A DNA stretch of 64,000 bases from Longimicrobiales bacterium (lineage in GTDB: Bacteria; Gemmatimonadota; Gemmatimonadetes; Longimicrobiales; Gaopeijiaceae). The position numbers and the translations under genes are program-made. The notes beneath the pieces are model-generated. The model had not been told where the DNA came from and made no database searches. It worked only from the letters and a program-made list of their open reading frames with translations. This document shows positions 43,646-55,500 of the stretch, one piece after another; within the stretch, counting starts at the first letter, position 1; each line of letters begins with the position of its first letter. Location of the stretch: positions 1,219,340-1,283,339 of the forward strand of contig OX638356.1 in the NCBI GenBank assembly GCA_951813395.1, read 5' to 3'.

Positions 43646-46600
43646 CTACTCCGGCGGCCACCTCGGCAGCGCCCGTCCCGTCGTCCACGGCACGCCCGCC
43701 TCCTCCAGCCGCGCCTCGAGCGCCGGCAGGTCGGTTTCCACGAGTTGCTGCAGGTCGGGGTAAAGCCCTCCGAACAACCTCCGGGCGATCCTGTACTGCT
43801 CGCGATGCGTCCCCGTCGGCCCGTGCATGCCGTTCCAGTGCCCGCGCACGATCTGGTTCACGCGCCCCGTGATCCCCGGCAGGTCGGGCTCCGCACGCGA
43901 AGTCCGCGTTCGCGATCCTTCCAGCGTTTCCCGCAGGTCGAGAAGTCTCAGCTCGATCGCGCGGGCCTCGGTCATGAGCTCGCCCGGCGCAGCGGGCCAG
44001 CGCTGCAGCGCCTGCTTGATGGCCGAGATCCGTTGCGCGGCTTCCGCTGCCACGCGCTGGCTGCCCGTGACCGCGCGGAGAAGCTCGCCCGTCTCGCGCT
44101 GGAACGCGAGGATCCCCGCCCGGTCCTGCTGCGCAATCGCGGGCCGGTTGAGCGGCGCGATCGTGAACGGCACCGGCCCGGCCAGCTCCGTCACCTCGCC
44201 GTCGACGCGCTGCGCCAGCGACACCGTGTAGTCGCCCGGGAGCGCCATCGGCCCGTTCCCGCCGCCACCGAAACCGCCGAAGCCGCCGAACCCACCGCCT
44301 CCCCCGCCGCCCCCGGCCGTCACCGGGTTGTAGCCCGGGTAGCGGTAGTTCCATACGGCCCTGTGAACGCCCCGGGACGTCGAACCCGACACTACATTCA
44401 CGACGGCGCCCATCTCGTCGCGGACCGTGAGGAACACGCGCGGCGCCTCCTCCCGATCCTCCTCCTCCAACTCCTCCCAGCTGGGATACGGCGTGTCCTC
44501 GCCCGCGCGCTGCGCCCTCCGCTCGGCTGCGCGTCTCTCCGCCTCACGCGTCCGCAGCGTCTCGCCCATCCAGTAGGTGAACGTCACGCCCAGCGGTGGG
44601 TTGTCGGCCTGGTAGAAGTCGCTGCCGTTCGCACCGCCGGGGTTCCAGGGCACGTACATGTCTCCATCGGCCACCTCGAAGATGTGACCGCCGCCGGCCA
44701 GGATCTCGGCCGAGGCACGCGCCAGCTCGCGGAGCGGCGTGTAGTCGTCGACCACGTAGAAGCTGCGGCCGAACGTCGCGGCGACCAGGTCGCCCTCGCG
44801 CTTCTGGATCTCGAGCTCGCGCACGGCGATCGTGGGCAGCCCGTTGTCGAAGTCCATCCACGACTCGCCCCCGTCGACCGACACGAAGGCCCCGAACTCG
44901 GCGCCCAGGAAGAGCAGCCCCGGCTCGACGTGGTCCTGCACGATCGAGAAGGACGGGCTGTTGTCCGGCAGACCTCCGGCGATCATGGTCCAGTCCACGC
45001 CGCGGTTTGTGGACTTGAGCACGTAGGGGCGGAAATCGTTGCGCTTGAAGTTGTTCACCACCACGAACACCTCGTCGGGGTTGTGCAGTGAGGCCTCGAC
45101 GTCGTGCACGAAGCTCGTGTCCGGCACACCGGGCAGGCTTGACACCTCCCGCCAGTTCTCGCCCCCGTCCTCGGTCACCTGCACCAGCCCGTCGTCGGTG
45201 CCCACGTAGATCAGCCCCTCGACCAGCGGCGATTCCGAGACCGCCACGATGTGTCCGAACGATGACGTCGACCGGTTCTTGGCGACCGCGTCGACGCTCC
45301 ACACGCGCCCCATGACCTCGAGCTGGTTGCGGTCGATGTTGCGCGACAGGTCGTCCGAAATCGCCCGCCAGCTCGTTCCCTGGTCGTCGCTCTGGAAGAG
45401 GATCTGCGCGCCGAAGTAGATGCGGTTGTTGTCGTGGGGCGACATGTGCAGCCCGGCGTCCCAGTACCAGCGCAGCGGCGGTCCGTCGGGGTCCGGCTGC
45501 GGCTGAATGTCCAGCCGCTCCTTGCTGGACCGGTCGAAGCGCGACAGCACCCCGTACTGGAGCTGCGAAATGATGATGTCGGGGTTCTCGGGATCGATCA
45601 CCGGGTCGAAGCCGTCGCCGCCGAGGGTCACGTACCAGTCCGAATTGCGTATGCCGCCGCCCAGCGTCTGCGACGGGCCGCCCAGCGTGTTGTTGTCCTG
45701 CGTACCGCCGTAGACGTAGTAGAACGGCTCGTCGTTGGAGGTTGCGACCTTGTAGAACTGGGTCAGCGGCAGGTTGGGGAAGAAGTGCCAGCTTTCGCCG
45801 AAGTCGTGAGTCTCGTACAGCCCCCCGTCGTTGCCCAGAATCAGGTGCTCGGGGTCGTCCGGGTCGAAAGCGAGTGCGTGATGGTCGACATGGACGCCCT
45901 GCGTGGGCAGCCGGCCCCAGGTCTCGCCCCCGTCGTCGGACATCTGGACGAAGGTGTCGAGCGAATAGATGCGGTCGAAGCGGTGCGGATCGGCGTAGAG
46001 CTCGTGGTAGTACATCGCCGCGCCCGACTGGTAGCGCGAGGTGCGGCTCCAGTTCTCGCCCATGTTCTCGGACCGGAAGGTACCGCCGTTGTTCCCGGAT
46101 GCCTCGACGATGGCATACAGCACGTCCGGGTCGATCGGCGAGATCGCCATCCCGATCCGCCCCTTGTCGCCCGACGGCAGCCCGCGGTCGATCGCGCGCC
46201 AGGTATCTCCGCCGTCGGTGGACTTGTGGACGCCCGACCCCGGCCCGCCGTCGATCATCGTCCACTGGTGCCGGCGGCGCTGCCACGACGACGCGTACAT
46301 CACGTCCGGGTTGCGCGGGTCGAAGTAGACCTCGTTGACGCCGGTGTGCTCGTCGATCTCGAGAACCGGCTCCCAGGTCTCGCCGCCGTCGGTGGTGCGG
46401 TAGAGCCCGCGCTCGCCACCTGCGGCCCACAGCGGTCCCTGCGCCGCGACGAACACCGTGCGCGAATCGTCGGGATGCACCGCGATCATGCCTATGTGCC
46501 GCGACGTCTCGAGCCCCATGTTCGTGAACGAACGCCCGCCGTCGACCGACTTGTAGACGCCGTCGCCGTATCCGACCGAGCGCTGCCCGTTGTTCTCGCC

Positions 46601-46990
46601 GGTGCCGACCCAGAGGGTCAGGTGGTCGTTCGGATCGAGCGTGATCGCGCCGATCGAATACGAGCCGTAGTTGTCGAAAATCGGCGTCCAGGTGGTCCCG
46701 GCGTTGGTCGTCTTCCACACGTTCCCCGACGAGGCCGCGACGTACCAGGTGCTGCGGTCGGTGGGGTCGACCGCGATGTCCGCGATGCGCCCCGAGGCGA
46801 CCGCCGGGCCGATGCTCCGCCAGCGGAAGGAGGAGAGGAGGCCGGCGTTGAGCTCGGCGGGAGCGTCCTCGTCGCCGCCGGGACCGCCCCCGCGCTGCTG
46901 GGCGGGGAGGGTCGGGGGGGCGGCGAGGGAGACGAGCAGGGTCGTGGCGAAAAGGGCCGCGAGGGGCGTGCGGAAGCGATGGTCGTGCAT
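43646..46990 (-). CDS. large exported BNR/VPS10-type propeller protein
   Basis: The 1114-residue product has a signal peptide (FATTLLVSLAAPPTLPAQ). Many BNR (Asp-box) repeats follow, such as KTTNAGTTWTPIFDN, KSVDGGRSFTNM, RTTDGGETWEPVLE, KSTDGGDTWRAID and SVDGGESWMDFDNG, which form the ten-bladed VPS10/sortilin-type propeller. A linker rich in Gly and Phe (GGFGGFGGFGGGG) lies near residue 900, followed by a helical C-terminal domain. Relatives are abundant in Gemmatimonadota and Acidobacteriota; peptide or glycan binding is likely, function unproven. The neighbouring six-bladed propeller gene is in the same direction. Confidence 0.82.
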   Translation of the reverse strand: MHDHRFRTPLAALFATTLLVSLAAPPTLPAQQRGGGPGGDEDAPAELNAGLLSSFRWRSIGPAVASGRIADIAVDPTDRSTWYVAASSGNVWKTTNAGTTWTPIFDNYGSYSIGAITLDPNDHLTLWVGTGENNGQRSVGYGDGVYKSVDGGRSFTNMGLETSRHIGMIAVHPDDSRTVFVAAQGPLWAAGGERGLYRTTDGGETWEPVLEIDEHTGVNEVYFDPRNPDVMYASSWQRRRHQWTMIDGGPGSGVHKSTDGGDTWRAIDRGLPSGDKGRIGMAISPIDPDVLYAIVEASGNNGGTFRSENMGENWSRTSRYQSGAAMYYHELYADPHRFDRIYSLDTFVQMSDDGGETWGRLPTQGVHVDHHALAFDPDDPEHLILGNDGGLYETHDFGESWHFFPNLPLTQFYKVATSNDEPFYYVYGGTQDNNTLGGPSQTLGGGIRNSDWYVTLGGDGFDPVIDPENPDIIISQLQYGVLSRFDRSSKERLDIQPQPDPDGPPLRWYWDAGLHMSPHDNNRIYFGAQILFQSDDQGTSWRAISDDLSRNIDRNQLEVMGRVWSVDAVAKNRSTSSFGHIVAVSESPLVEGLIYVGTDDGLVQVTEDGGENWREVSSLPGVPDTSFVHDVEASLHNPDEVFVVVNNFKRNDFRPYVLKSTNRGVDWTMIAGGLPDNSPSFSIVQDHVEPGLLFLGAEFGAFVSVDGGESWMDFDNGLPTIAVRELEIQKREGDLVAATFGRSFYVVDDYTPLRELARASAEILAGGGHIFEVADGDMYVPWNPGGANGSDFYQADNPPLGVTFTYWMGETLRTREAERRAAERRAQRAGEDTPYPSWEELEEEDREEAPRVFLTVRDEMGAVVNVVSGSTSRGVHRAVWNYRYPGYNPVTAGGGGGGGGFGGFGGFGGGGNGPMALPGDYTVSLAQRVDGEVTELAGPVPFTIAPLNRPAIAQQDRAGILAFQRETGELLRAVTGSQRVAAEAAQRISAIKQALQRWPAAPGELMTEARAIELRLLDLRETLEGSRTRTSRAEPDLPGITGRVNQIVRGHWNGMHGPTGTHREQYRIARRLFGGLYPDLQQLVETDLPALEARLEEAGVPWTTGRALPRWPPE

Positions 46991-47100
46991 TGTGGTTCCT
47001 GATTGCGTGGTGAGGGTAGCCGTGCGCAGTGAGTCTAGGGCATTCGGGGGGACGGGACCACCTGAAGGGGCCGGCCCGGGGAAGCCGCTTGGCCAGTGCT

Positions 47101-48351
47101 CTACCTCACCTCTGACGGCAGGCGCTTCACCACCACCCGGGATGCATCGAACTCGTCCCGCTCCACGAAGGCGACCAACCCGTCAGGACCAAACGCGGAT
47201 GGCATCGCCGTGGCTTCGGCAGCATAGGTGCCGACGTAACGGCCATCCGGGGTCAACAGGTCAATCGGGCCATCGCCCGTGGGTTCCTCGCCGCGCCGAT
47301 GCACCCAGATGGTACCTTCCCAGCTGGTCTGCAGCCCGCGAACCACCGGCACCTCGTGGTAGAACTCCATGGACTCGATGCGCCGGCGCCCCAATTCGGC
47401 CCGGGCGGCGGCAAACCGATCATCCGACCTCGCGGCGCGCTCCTCGTTTTCAGTCAACTGGCGCCGGACCTCTTCTTCCCTGATGCGGTCGGTGACCGGC
47501 TCAGGCTGAAACGGCCGGGTGAGCACCCGTGTCAACTCTCCGTCCCGGGTAGCGATCTTGATCGCATAGGCGGACGAGTCGGTGTAGACGAGCCCACCGT
47601 CCGGCAGCGCTCTGGCTATCAGGTTCGGGCTGAAGCCGTCGGCATCTCCCGCCGGCTTCCACGCTCGGATCACCGTGTCCTGAACGGCCTCATCGTCGGT
47701 CAGGACCAATCGATAGACGGGGCGAAACGCTGGCTCGGGGTCGTCGGAAGGCCCTCCCATGCCGAAGGCGCCCACGCTTGTCGTGATGACGTTTGCACCG
47801 TCCCTCGCGGGCGCCAGGGTCCGGATCAGGTAGAGTGAGCTGCCGGCCATTCGGACGGATCTCTCGAACTCGCCGTTCGATCCGAACAGCTGGAATGCAC
47901 TGTGGCCCGGGTCGAACACCACCGTACGCCCGTCACGGAGCACGGTGAATCCGACCGCTGTATTGGTGGTCGCGGAAAACTCCCCCGGACCATCACCGAT
48001 CCGCCCGAACTCGCGGACGAATTCTCCCGTCTGGCTCACAACCACGATCCGTCCGCCCTGGTCGTCCATCACATACAGGTCGCCGGACTGGCCAAAGCCG
48101 ACTGCGCTTACCCTGCCGAACACCTCCCACCCGTCACCACTGATCGACCCGACTTGGTAAACCTCCTCGAACCCCGCCTCGAGGCTCCGGTCGTCTGCCG
48201 GGAGCTCGATCACCAACTGTGCGGCGAGCGCCGGTGCCCTGGCCGCGGGCGAGCCCGCGAGAAAGACAGTCGCGATAGCGGTTGCCCGGGACCACGCCCA
48301 GGCGGGACGACGTGGACTGGCCGGGCAACGCCGGAATCGCAAGTCGGTCAT
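47101..48351 (-). CDS. exported six-bladed beta-propeller protein
   Basis: The 416-residue protein has a signal peptide ([20 protein letters not shown]). Propeller blades show the typical turns [32 protein letters not shown] and [30 protein letters not shown] is the same signature seen in the 30.2 kb lipoprotein, but the two proteins are only distantly alike. A charged helical insertion ([20 protein letters not shown]) interrupts the blades near residue 285. Its ATG overlaps the end of the acyl-CoA dehydrogenase gene by four bases. Confidence 0.75.
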   Translation of the reverse strand: MTDLRFRRCPASPRRPAWAWSRATAIATVFLAGSPAARAPALAAQLVIELPADDRSLEAGFEEVYQVGSISGDGWEVFGRVSAVGFGQSGDLYVMDDQGGRIVVVSQTGEFVREFGRIGDGPGEFSATTNTAVGFTVLRDGRTVVFDPGHSAFQLFGSNGEFERSVRMAGSSLYLIRTLAPARDGANVITTSVGAFGMGGPSDDPEPAFRPVYRLVLTDDEAVQDTVIRAWKPAGDADGFSPNLIARALPDGGLVYTDSSAYAIKIATRDGELTRVLTRPFQPEPVTDRIREEEVRRQLTENEERAARSDDRFAAARAELGRRRIESMEFYHEVPVVRGLQTSWEGTIWVHRRGEEPTGDGPIDLLTPDGRYVGTYAAEATAMPSAFGPDGLVAFVERDEFDASRVVVKRLPSEVR

Positions 48352-50696
48352 GGTCGGCTCGTCGCGCCAATCGGCGCCTGAATCAACTCATCCGGTATCC
48401 GGAACGCATCCACCAGTTCCACCGCCCTCGGGGCAAGCTCGCGGCACCGGCGGTTGACCTCGCTCCGGATGGCCTCGCTCTTCGCGGCCTCGAAGTAGCC
48501 CGCTTCCAGGTACCACGCGCGGTGCTTCTCGAGCGTGGCCAGGCCGTAGAGGGCCACAACATCGGCCACGAGTTCCTCGCCGTCACCTCCCGGCGACTCC
48601 GCCAGCGCCGCCGCCGAGGCCTCCATCGCGATCCGGTCCACATGCGCGCGCGCAAGATTGATCAGGTGATCCTGGCACTCGTTCACCGCCTCGAAGCTGT
48701 CCATCCCCCCGTCCATGCGGGACTTGAGACGGCGGGCGGCGGAACGCAGGAGTCGCTGCTCCCGGTAGCAAAGCGCGGACAGATGGAACTCGCGGCTGGC
48801 CAGATGCCCGGGATCGGTCCTTCGGGTCACTACCGGGTTCATGTCCGCCAGACGAGTGCCCGCCAACTCCGCCAGGTACCGGGCCATTCCCCACATGGTG
48901 AGATCACCGACGTGCCTGCGGTAGCGGGACAGCAGACCCTTGGCCACGAGCTGAAGCAGAACGGGGTTGGCGCCTTCGAAAGTGACGAAGACGTCCGTGT
49001 CCGCCATGAGGCGGCCGAACCGGTTTTCGGCCAGGTACCCCTGCCCTCCGCACGCCTCTCTGCAGGCCTGCAGCGTCTCGAGCGCGTGGCGGGACGCAAC
49101 GGCCTTCAGAGCGGCGGCGATGACTTCCAGCTCGCGGGGCTCCGTCCTGGAGTCCCCGTAGCGACGGGTGAGGTCGCGAATCGCGAAGCCCGTGGCGTAG
49201 GTGGTGGCAAGCCGCGGCAGGAGTTCACGCTGGAGCGCGAGGTAGTCCAGGATCGGCACCTCCTGCCCTCCGGCGGGGCCGAACTGCCGGCGCCCGGCAG
49301 CGTAGCGGATCGCGATGGTGAGCGCCTTCTTCGTCACGGCGTGCGAAGCTGCGGCGATGCTGATCCGGCCCGACACCAGGGTGCCGAGCATGGTGAAGAA
49401 ACGCCGGCCCGGACTCGGGATCGGACTATGGTAGTCGCCGTCGGCACTCACCTGCGCAAAGCGGTCCAGCAGGGCGTCCCGCGGCACCCGCACGTTGTCG
49501 AACCGGATGCGGCCGTTGTCCACACCGTTCAGCCCCTCCTTGGCGCCGCAGTCCTCGATGCGGACACCCGGCCGAGTCGCCCCGTCTGCATCCCGGATTG
49601 GCACCAGGAAGGCGTGGACGCCATGGTCTTGCGTTGGCGAACCGCCGTTGGCCGCCGCGTCTCCACGGTTGGGCATGCAAAGCCGGGCGAAGACGGTCGC
49701 CATCTGTCCGTGCAGCGCGGCGTTGCCGATGTAGTCCTTCCGCGCGTCCTCGTCGGGGGTGTCGATCACGAACTCCCGGGCCGCGGTGTCCCAGGTGGCT
49801 GTCGTGCGGATGTCGCGGACGTTCGACCCGTGGCCGCGCTCGGTCATGGCGAAGCACCCGGGCAGCTCCAGCGAGGCCACGCGCGACAGATATCGGCGGT
49901 GGTGCCTGTCCGTGCCCAACTGCGCGATGCTGCCGCCGAACAGCCCGAACTGCACCCCGTACTTCACGAGCACGCTCAGGTCTCCCAGCGCGAGTTCCTC
50001 GAAGACGGCGACCGCCCCGCAGACGTCGCCCCGACCCCCGAATTCGCGCGGATAGGAGATCGCCCCCAGACCCAGCTCCGCCAGCACGCGCACCGCGGCG
50101 AGCGTCCGCTCCCGGTACTCTTCACGCGGGATTTCGTCCGGTATGTTCAGCTCGGGCCGAAGGAGGGCCTCCCGTACGCGCCGCCGAAGTTCGGCGTGGT
50201 CGCCGGCGATGAGCCGCGCGGCGCCGTCGGCCGGTGGGGGGACGTGGTCCTCCGCTTCGAGCACTTCGCACTCGGCCCCGGTGATCTCCCGGAGTGCCTC
50301 TGCCCCGGCAATGCCCAGTGCCAGCTCCACGCGTTCCAGCGTCGCCAGAGCGGCGCCGCGCCAGGGCGCCTGGCGGCCCGGCACGCCCCGCTCGTGACCC
50401 TCGGCGACGGCCAATCCGGCCCGAGTCAGCGTCAGGGTGCCCCCTCCGGCGGCCTGGTGCACCATCGCGACAGCCTGGCCGAAGACGGCGGGCGCCGGCG
50501 GGGCGCCCGGGCTCAGCCAGTCCCGCACCCGGGCCCGGCCCTCGGGCGTCATCCAGTCCGCCTCCCGGAGCGCATTGTCGACGGCGCTCAGTTCATCGTC
50601 CTCCATCAGCCCGTCCGCCCACACCGCGCACAGGATGGGCAGGAACGCGAGGAAGGTCGGGTCGGTCGAGAGAATCGGCGGCGGCGAAGCCGGCAT
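48348..50696 (-). CDS. acyl-CoA dehydrogenase/oxidase with N-terminal extension
   Basis: The 782-residue product has a roughly 190-residue N-terminal helical extension, then the acyl-CoA dehydrogenase fold ([55 protein letters not shown]). Near the C-terminus lie [20 protein letters not shown] and [20 protein letters not shown], where the catalytic Glu is expected in FEG. The size and the [10 protein letters not shown] motif resemble peroxisomal-type acyl-CoA oxidases more than short-chain dehydrogenases. FAD-dependent oxidation of fatty acyl-CoA is the expected reaction. I used the in-frame ATG after AGGAG (50696). Confidence 0.82.
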   Translation of the reverse strand: MPASPPPILSTDPTFLAFLPILCAVWADGLMEDDELSAVDNALREADWMTPEGRARVRDWLSPGAPPAPAVFGQAVAMVHQAAGGGTLTLTRAGLAVAEGHERGVPGRQAPWRGAALATLERVELALGIAGAEALREITGAECEVLEAEDHVPPPADGAARLIAGDHAELRRRVREALLRPELNIPDEIPREEYRERTLAAVRVLAELGLGAISYPREFGGRGDVCGAVAVFEELALGDLSVLVKYGVQFGLFGGSIAQLGTDRHHRRYLSRVASLELPGCFAMTERGHGSNVRDIRTTATWDTAAREFVIDTPDEDARKDYIGNAALHGQMATVFARLCMPNRGDAAANGGSPTQDHGVHAFLVPIRDADGATRPGVRIEDCGAKEGLNGVDNGRIRFDNVRVPRDALLDRFAQVSADGDYHSPIPSPGRRFFTMLGTLVSGRISIAAASHAVTKKALTIAIRYAAGRRQFGPAGGQEVPILDYLALQRELLPRLATTYATGFAIRDLTRRYGDSRTEPRELEVIAAALKAVASRHALETLQACREACGGQGYLAENRFGRLMADTDVFVTFEGANPVLLQLVAKGLLSRYRRHVGDLTMWGMARYLAELAGTRLADMNPVVTRRTDPGHLASREFHLSALCYREQRLLRSAARRLKSRMDGGMDSFEAVNECQDHLINLARAHVDRIAMEASAAALAESPGGDGEELVADVVALYGLATLEKHRAWYLEAGYFEAAKSEAIRSEVNRRCRELAPRAVELVDAFRIPDELIQAPIGATSRP

Positions 50697-50871
50697 GGCA
50701 TGAAGACTCCTTGGGGACTTTGCTTCCGAAAGATACCCCGCATCCCAACGGGGGGTCAGCGGGAGGTGCCGGCGCGCCATCGCTCCGCCCGCTCCCCTTG
50801 ATATCCGGCGTCCGGCACGGCAGAATCGACTCTTTCCCGATCCATCGATCCCTCAGAACCGAACACCGCCG

Positions 50872-51375
50872 ATGACCCGACCTCTGGTGGGCGTGATCAT
50901 GGGATCCCGCAGCGACTGGGACACCATGAAGCACGCGTGCGACGTGCTGGACGACCTGGGCGTGCCGCACGAGGCACGGGTGGTGTCGGCGCACCGGACG
51001 CCCGACCGCCTGTACGAATACGCCTCCGGGGCCGAAGAAAGGGGTCTGAGGGTGATCATCGCCGGGGCCGGCGGGGCGGCGCATCTGCCGGGAATGGTGG
51101 CCTCGAAGACGGTGCTCCCCGTTCTGGGGGTGCCGGTACAGTCACGCGCGCTGCGGGGGCTCGACTCTCTGCTCTCGATCGTGCAGATGCCCGGAGGGGT
51201 GCCCGTTGGCACCATGGCGATCGGAGTTGCGGGCGCGACCAACGCGGGGCTGCTGGCGGCCCGCATCCTGGGAGGGGACGACCCCGGCATACGGGATGCC
51301 GTCCGTGCGTACGCGCGTACACGCACCGAAGCGGTGATGCGGGACCTGGATCCGCGCCAGCCTCCCCCTCGGTGA
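50872..51375 (+). CDS. purE: N5-carboxyaminoimidazole ribonucleotide mutase
   Basis: The 167-residue protein is class I Pur[32 protein letters not shown] (with the catalytic His), [18 protein letters not shown] and [16 protein letters not shown]. It converts N5-CAIR to CAIR in purine synthesis. The stop overlaps the purK start by a GTGA junction, so PurK makes its substrate from the same message. Confidence 0.97.
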   Translation: MTRPLVGVIMGSRSDWDTMKHACDVLDDLGVPHEARVVSAHRTPDRLYEYASGAEERGLRVIIAGAGGAAHLPGMVASKTVLPVLGVPVQSRALRGLDSLLSIVQMPGGVPVGTMAIGVAGATNAGLLAARILGGDDPGIRDAVRAYARTRTEAVMRDLDPRQPPPR

Positions 51376-52460
51376 GAGTCGGCGTTCTCGGCGGCGGGCA
51401 GCTGGCCCGCATGCTGGCGCTGGAAGGCATCCCCCTCGGGCACCGCTTCACCTTTCTGGAACCGGCCCCCGACCCGCCCGCCGGTGCGCTCGGCAGGGTG
51501 GTGGACACGGCGTACGACGATCCGGCGGGCCTCGCGCGCATCGCGGCGGCTTCGGATGTCGTCACCTACGAGTTCGAGAACGTCCCCGCCTCCAGCGCAG
51601 CCTACCTTGCGGCCCGGCTGCCCGTTCTGCCCCCCCCGCCGGCGCTGGAGGCCACGCAGGACCGGCTGGCCGAGAAACGGCTGTTTCGGGAACTGGCCAT
51701 TCCAACCGCCCCCTTTCACCGCGTCGACACGCCCGACGATCTCGATGCCGCCCTCGCCGTCGCCGGCTTGCCCGCCGTGCTCAAGACCCGGCGGTTCGGC
51801 TACGACGGCAAGGGGCAGGCGGTCGTGCGTTCGGCCGAAGAAGCGGCAGCCGCCATGGCCGCGCTGGGACCCGGGCTCATCGCGGAGAGGTTCGTCGAGT
51901 TCTCGCGGGAACTCAGCGTCCTCGGCGTTGGGGCCCGCGATGGCAGCCGGGTATTCTACCCGTTGACCGAGAACCACCACCGCGAAGGGATCCTGCGGGT
52001 CAGCCATGGACCGGCGCCGGGGGTGACGCCGGAGCTGCAGGCCCGCGCGGAACGACTCGCCACGGGCATCATGGACCGGCTCGGCTACGTCGGCGTGCTG
52101 GCGATCGAACTCTTCCAGGTCGGCGACGATCTGCTGGCCAACGAGATGGCTCCGCGCGTCCACAATTCCGGGCACTGGACGCTCGACGGCGCCACGGTCA
52201 GCCAGTTCGAGAACCACATCCGGGCCGTCACGGGACTTCCCCTGGCCCCGCCCCGCGTCCCGGGTCCGGCCGCCATGGTCAACATCATCGGCGAGCTCCC
52301 CGATCCGGCCGCCATCAGCGCTCTCCCGTTCGCGCACCTTCACCTCTACGGCAAGTCGCCCCGCCCCGGCCGCAAGCTGGGCCACGTGAACATCACCGGC
52401 CGCGATGCCGACGAGGTGGCGGAAGGCATCGCGCGGGTCTGCGCGGCGCTGCCCCGCTGA
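51372..52460 (+). CDS. purK: N5-carboxyaminoimidazole ribonucleotide synthase
   Basis: The 362-residue ATP-grasp enzyme starts at GTG 51372: [48 protein letters not shown] and [20 protein letters not shown]. It carboxylates AIR using ATP and bicarbonate. A longer open frame upstream overlaps purE entirely and is not used. Confidence 0.95.
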   Translation: MRVGVLGGGQLARMLALEGIPLGHRFTFLEPAPDPPAGALGRVVDTAYDDPAGLARIAAASDVVTYEFENVPASSAAYLAARLPVLPPPPALEATQDRLAEKRLFRELAIPTAPFHRVDTPDDLDAALAVAGLPAVLKTRRFGYDGKGQAVVRSAEEAAAAMAALGPGLIAERFVEFSRELSVLGVGARDGSRVFYPLTENHHREGILRVSHGPAPGVTPELQARAERLATGIMDRLGYVGVLAIELFQVGDDLLANEMAPRVHNSGHWTLDGATVSQFENHIRAVTGLPLAPPRVPGPAAMVNIIGELPDPAAISALPFAHLHLYGKSPRPGRKLGHVNITGRDADEVAEGIARVCAALPR

Positions 52461-52532
52461 GAGGCTCGCTTGCTCCGGACTTGGCCCGCGCCCATGGTTG
52501 TACGCCACGGCTCCAACAGAACGGAGGGCCCA

Positions 52533-55500
52533 TTGGATCCCCGCCCGGCGAAGCACCTCTATCGCATCGCCACCGCCTTGGCCTTGCTGCTACCGGGCGC
52601 GGCGTTGCTCCATCCTGTCGTCGGCCCTCGGCCCGTGTTCGCCCAGGAAACCGAAGACATCCTTGCGCGCATGGAGTACGACCGCTTGCGGCTGTATTCC
52701 GGCAGCGGCGTCAACCTGTCGGAGCGCCTGCAGTTCGCCCGGCGGCGGGTGGAGGCGATGGCCGGAACCGGCCCGTATCCGATGTCGGTGCGCTCGTCGC
52801 GGTGGCGCGCGCTGGGGCCGGATCGAACGGAAAACCGTGGCCTCTGGACTTCTGGCCGTGTATCGGCGATCGCGATCCACCCCCGCAATCCCGACATCAT
52901 ATACATCGGGGCCGCGCACGGCGGGGTCTGGCGGACCGACAACGCCGGAGCGTCATGGCGGCCCCTGACCGACGGGGAGTGCTCGCTTGCCATGGGGTCG
53001 ATCGCCATCGATCCGGTGAATCCGGACATCGTCTACGCGGGGACCGGCGAGCAGCACTTCTCGGGCGACAGCTACTACGGGTGCGGCGTGTTGCGGTCGG
53101 TCAACGGGGGCGCCTCGTGGGCGCATCTTGGGTCGGACGCATTCGTTGGCAACCGCGGCGGGGCAAAGATATCCCGTGTGCACATCGATCCGGTCACGGC
53201 CGGATCCACGGGTTCGACGGTCGTCCTGGTTGCATCGACCTTCGGGCTGTTTCGATCGGAGAACAGCGGCAGAACCTGGAGAAGGGTCCTGGAAGCAACG
53301 GTGACGGACCTGGTCATGCGGCCCGGCGATCCGTCGCGCCTCTACGCGGCGGTACGCGGAGAGGGTGTCTACCGTTCGATGGACGGCGGCGTCTCCTGGA
53401 CCGCGGCGTCGACGGGCTGGACCGATACCAGGTTCGGAAGGATCAATCTGGCGGTGGCGCCTGCGGCACCGGACATGATCTACGCGAGCGTCCACGACTG
53501 GTCGGAAGATGCACTGCTGGACGGTCTCATGGTGTACCGCAGCGACGACGGTGCCGAGACCTGGCGGCAGCTGGCGGCCGAGGGCGCCAGCTGCCACCAC
53601 CAGTGCTGGTACGACATGACGCTGGCGGTCCATCCCGAGGACCCGGAGCGGGTCCACCTCGGCACTCTTCTGCTGTACCTGTCGGAGGACGGCGGTCTGA
53701 CGTTTCGAGAACACCACCCGCGCGGGACCTACGTCGATCAGCACCTGATGGTCTTCGACACGCTGAGCGGGAGCGATGTGCTGTACCTCGCCAACGACGG
53801 AGGCATGTACCGTTCGACGGATGCCGGCATGAGCTTCACGTCTCTTTCCACGAATCTGGCCATCACCCAGTTCTACTCGGGTATCGCCCTGCATCCGTCG
53901 GATCCGGCGGTGACGCTCGGCGGGACACAGGACCAGGGTACGCAGCGGTCGGCCGCGGGCACGGGAATCTGGACCAAGGTGATGGGTGGCGATGGCGGAT
54001 CCACGGCCTTCGATGCGGAGGATCCTGATACATGGTACGCCGAAACCCAGTGGGTTACGGGACAAGAATACATCGGACCCAGGAAAAACGGTTCTCTGGC
54101 GACGGTCGGAATCGACCGTGACGAAGCGGCACTATTCATTCCGCCATTCGTCATGGATCCGGTCGACTCCCGGCGCCTCTATTTCGGTACGACCCGGCTC
54201 TACAGGACGGATGACTCTGCCGAGACCTGGACCGCGATCTCCGATAGTCCCGAGCAACGGCGGGTGGTCACGGCCATAGCACCTTCGCCTTCCGACCCGA
54301 ACACGGTGTATTTCGCCATCGGCGGATGGCCGTACGCCGGGAGTTCCGGAGCGCGAGCGGGCGTGTTCACGACCCGCGATGGCGGCGCGACGTGGTCCAG
54401 GGACGGTGCCGGCCTGCCCGACGAGCGCTACATCACCGACCTGGCGGTCCACCCGACCGATCCGGAGCGCGCCTACGCCGTCGTCGGCGGGTTCCTCACG
54501 GGGCATGTGTTCGAGACGACGGACGGCGGGGCAACATGGCGGGACCGGTCCGGCAATCTTCCCGACATGCCGGTCAATGCGGTGCTCTACGATCCCGCCG
54601 AGGCCGACGGGGTTTATGTCGGGACCGACCTCGGCGTCTTCCATTCCTCGACGGGTGGAGGGCTGTGGACACCCCTGGATGATGGATTCCCGATGGTTGC
54701 GGTATTCGATCTGGCGGCACAGCCGGGGACCGGCCGCCTGGTGGCGGCCACGCACGGACGCGGGATGTTCGAGATTCCGATCGACATTCCGCTTGTAGCG
54801 CGGACGCGCCCCGAGGCCGTGGTCGACACGGTGTTCGCGGCAGTGGACACGTCGCTCGCCGGGACCGTCATCGTGGCTCCGCGCGGCCGGAGCGACTACG
54901 CCGCTTCCTGGAACGCGGCTGCGGCTGGTCCGGAGTGGCTCTCGCTGGCCGGCACCGATGGCACGGGCCGGGGTCGCTTCCAATACGAAATCGCGACGGC
55001 ACCAGATCTCCTGCCGGGCAACCACAGGGGGACAATCACCGTGGCCGTCGCAGGGACCGATCCGGTGGAGATCCCCGTGTCGCTGCACGCCGCCTATTGG
55101 AGCCGGATTGCGGCCGCGCGTACTGGTGCCCGGACGCGGGTGCCGGTCGGCTACGCCACACCGGTGGCGGATTCCATGGAGATTGCGTTCACAGGTCCCC
55201 GCGCGGAGCAAACCGAGTGGACGGCAAACCGGGTCGGTTCCGGCTGGGCCCAGCTCGTGCGTGCGTCGGGCACCGGCACCGGCGCGGTCACATGGACGGG
55301 GCACGTTGGTGATCTGGCGGTGGGCGTCTATGTCGACACGGTGCTGGCGTCGGCGCAGTTGGCGTCGGGGAGCCCGGTGGTGTTCATGGACACATTGGCG
55401 GTTGAGCCGCGGCTGGCTGTGCAGCTCCTGCAAGACAGGGAAGCCGTCGGCGTCGAGGGCCTGGCACTTGCCGCGGGGGACACGGCGTATGCCGGATTCA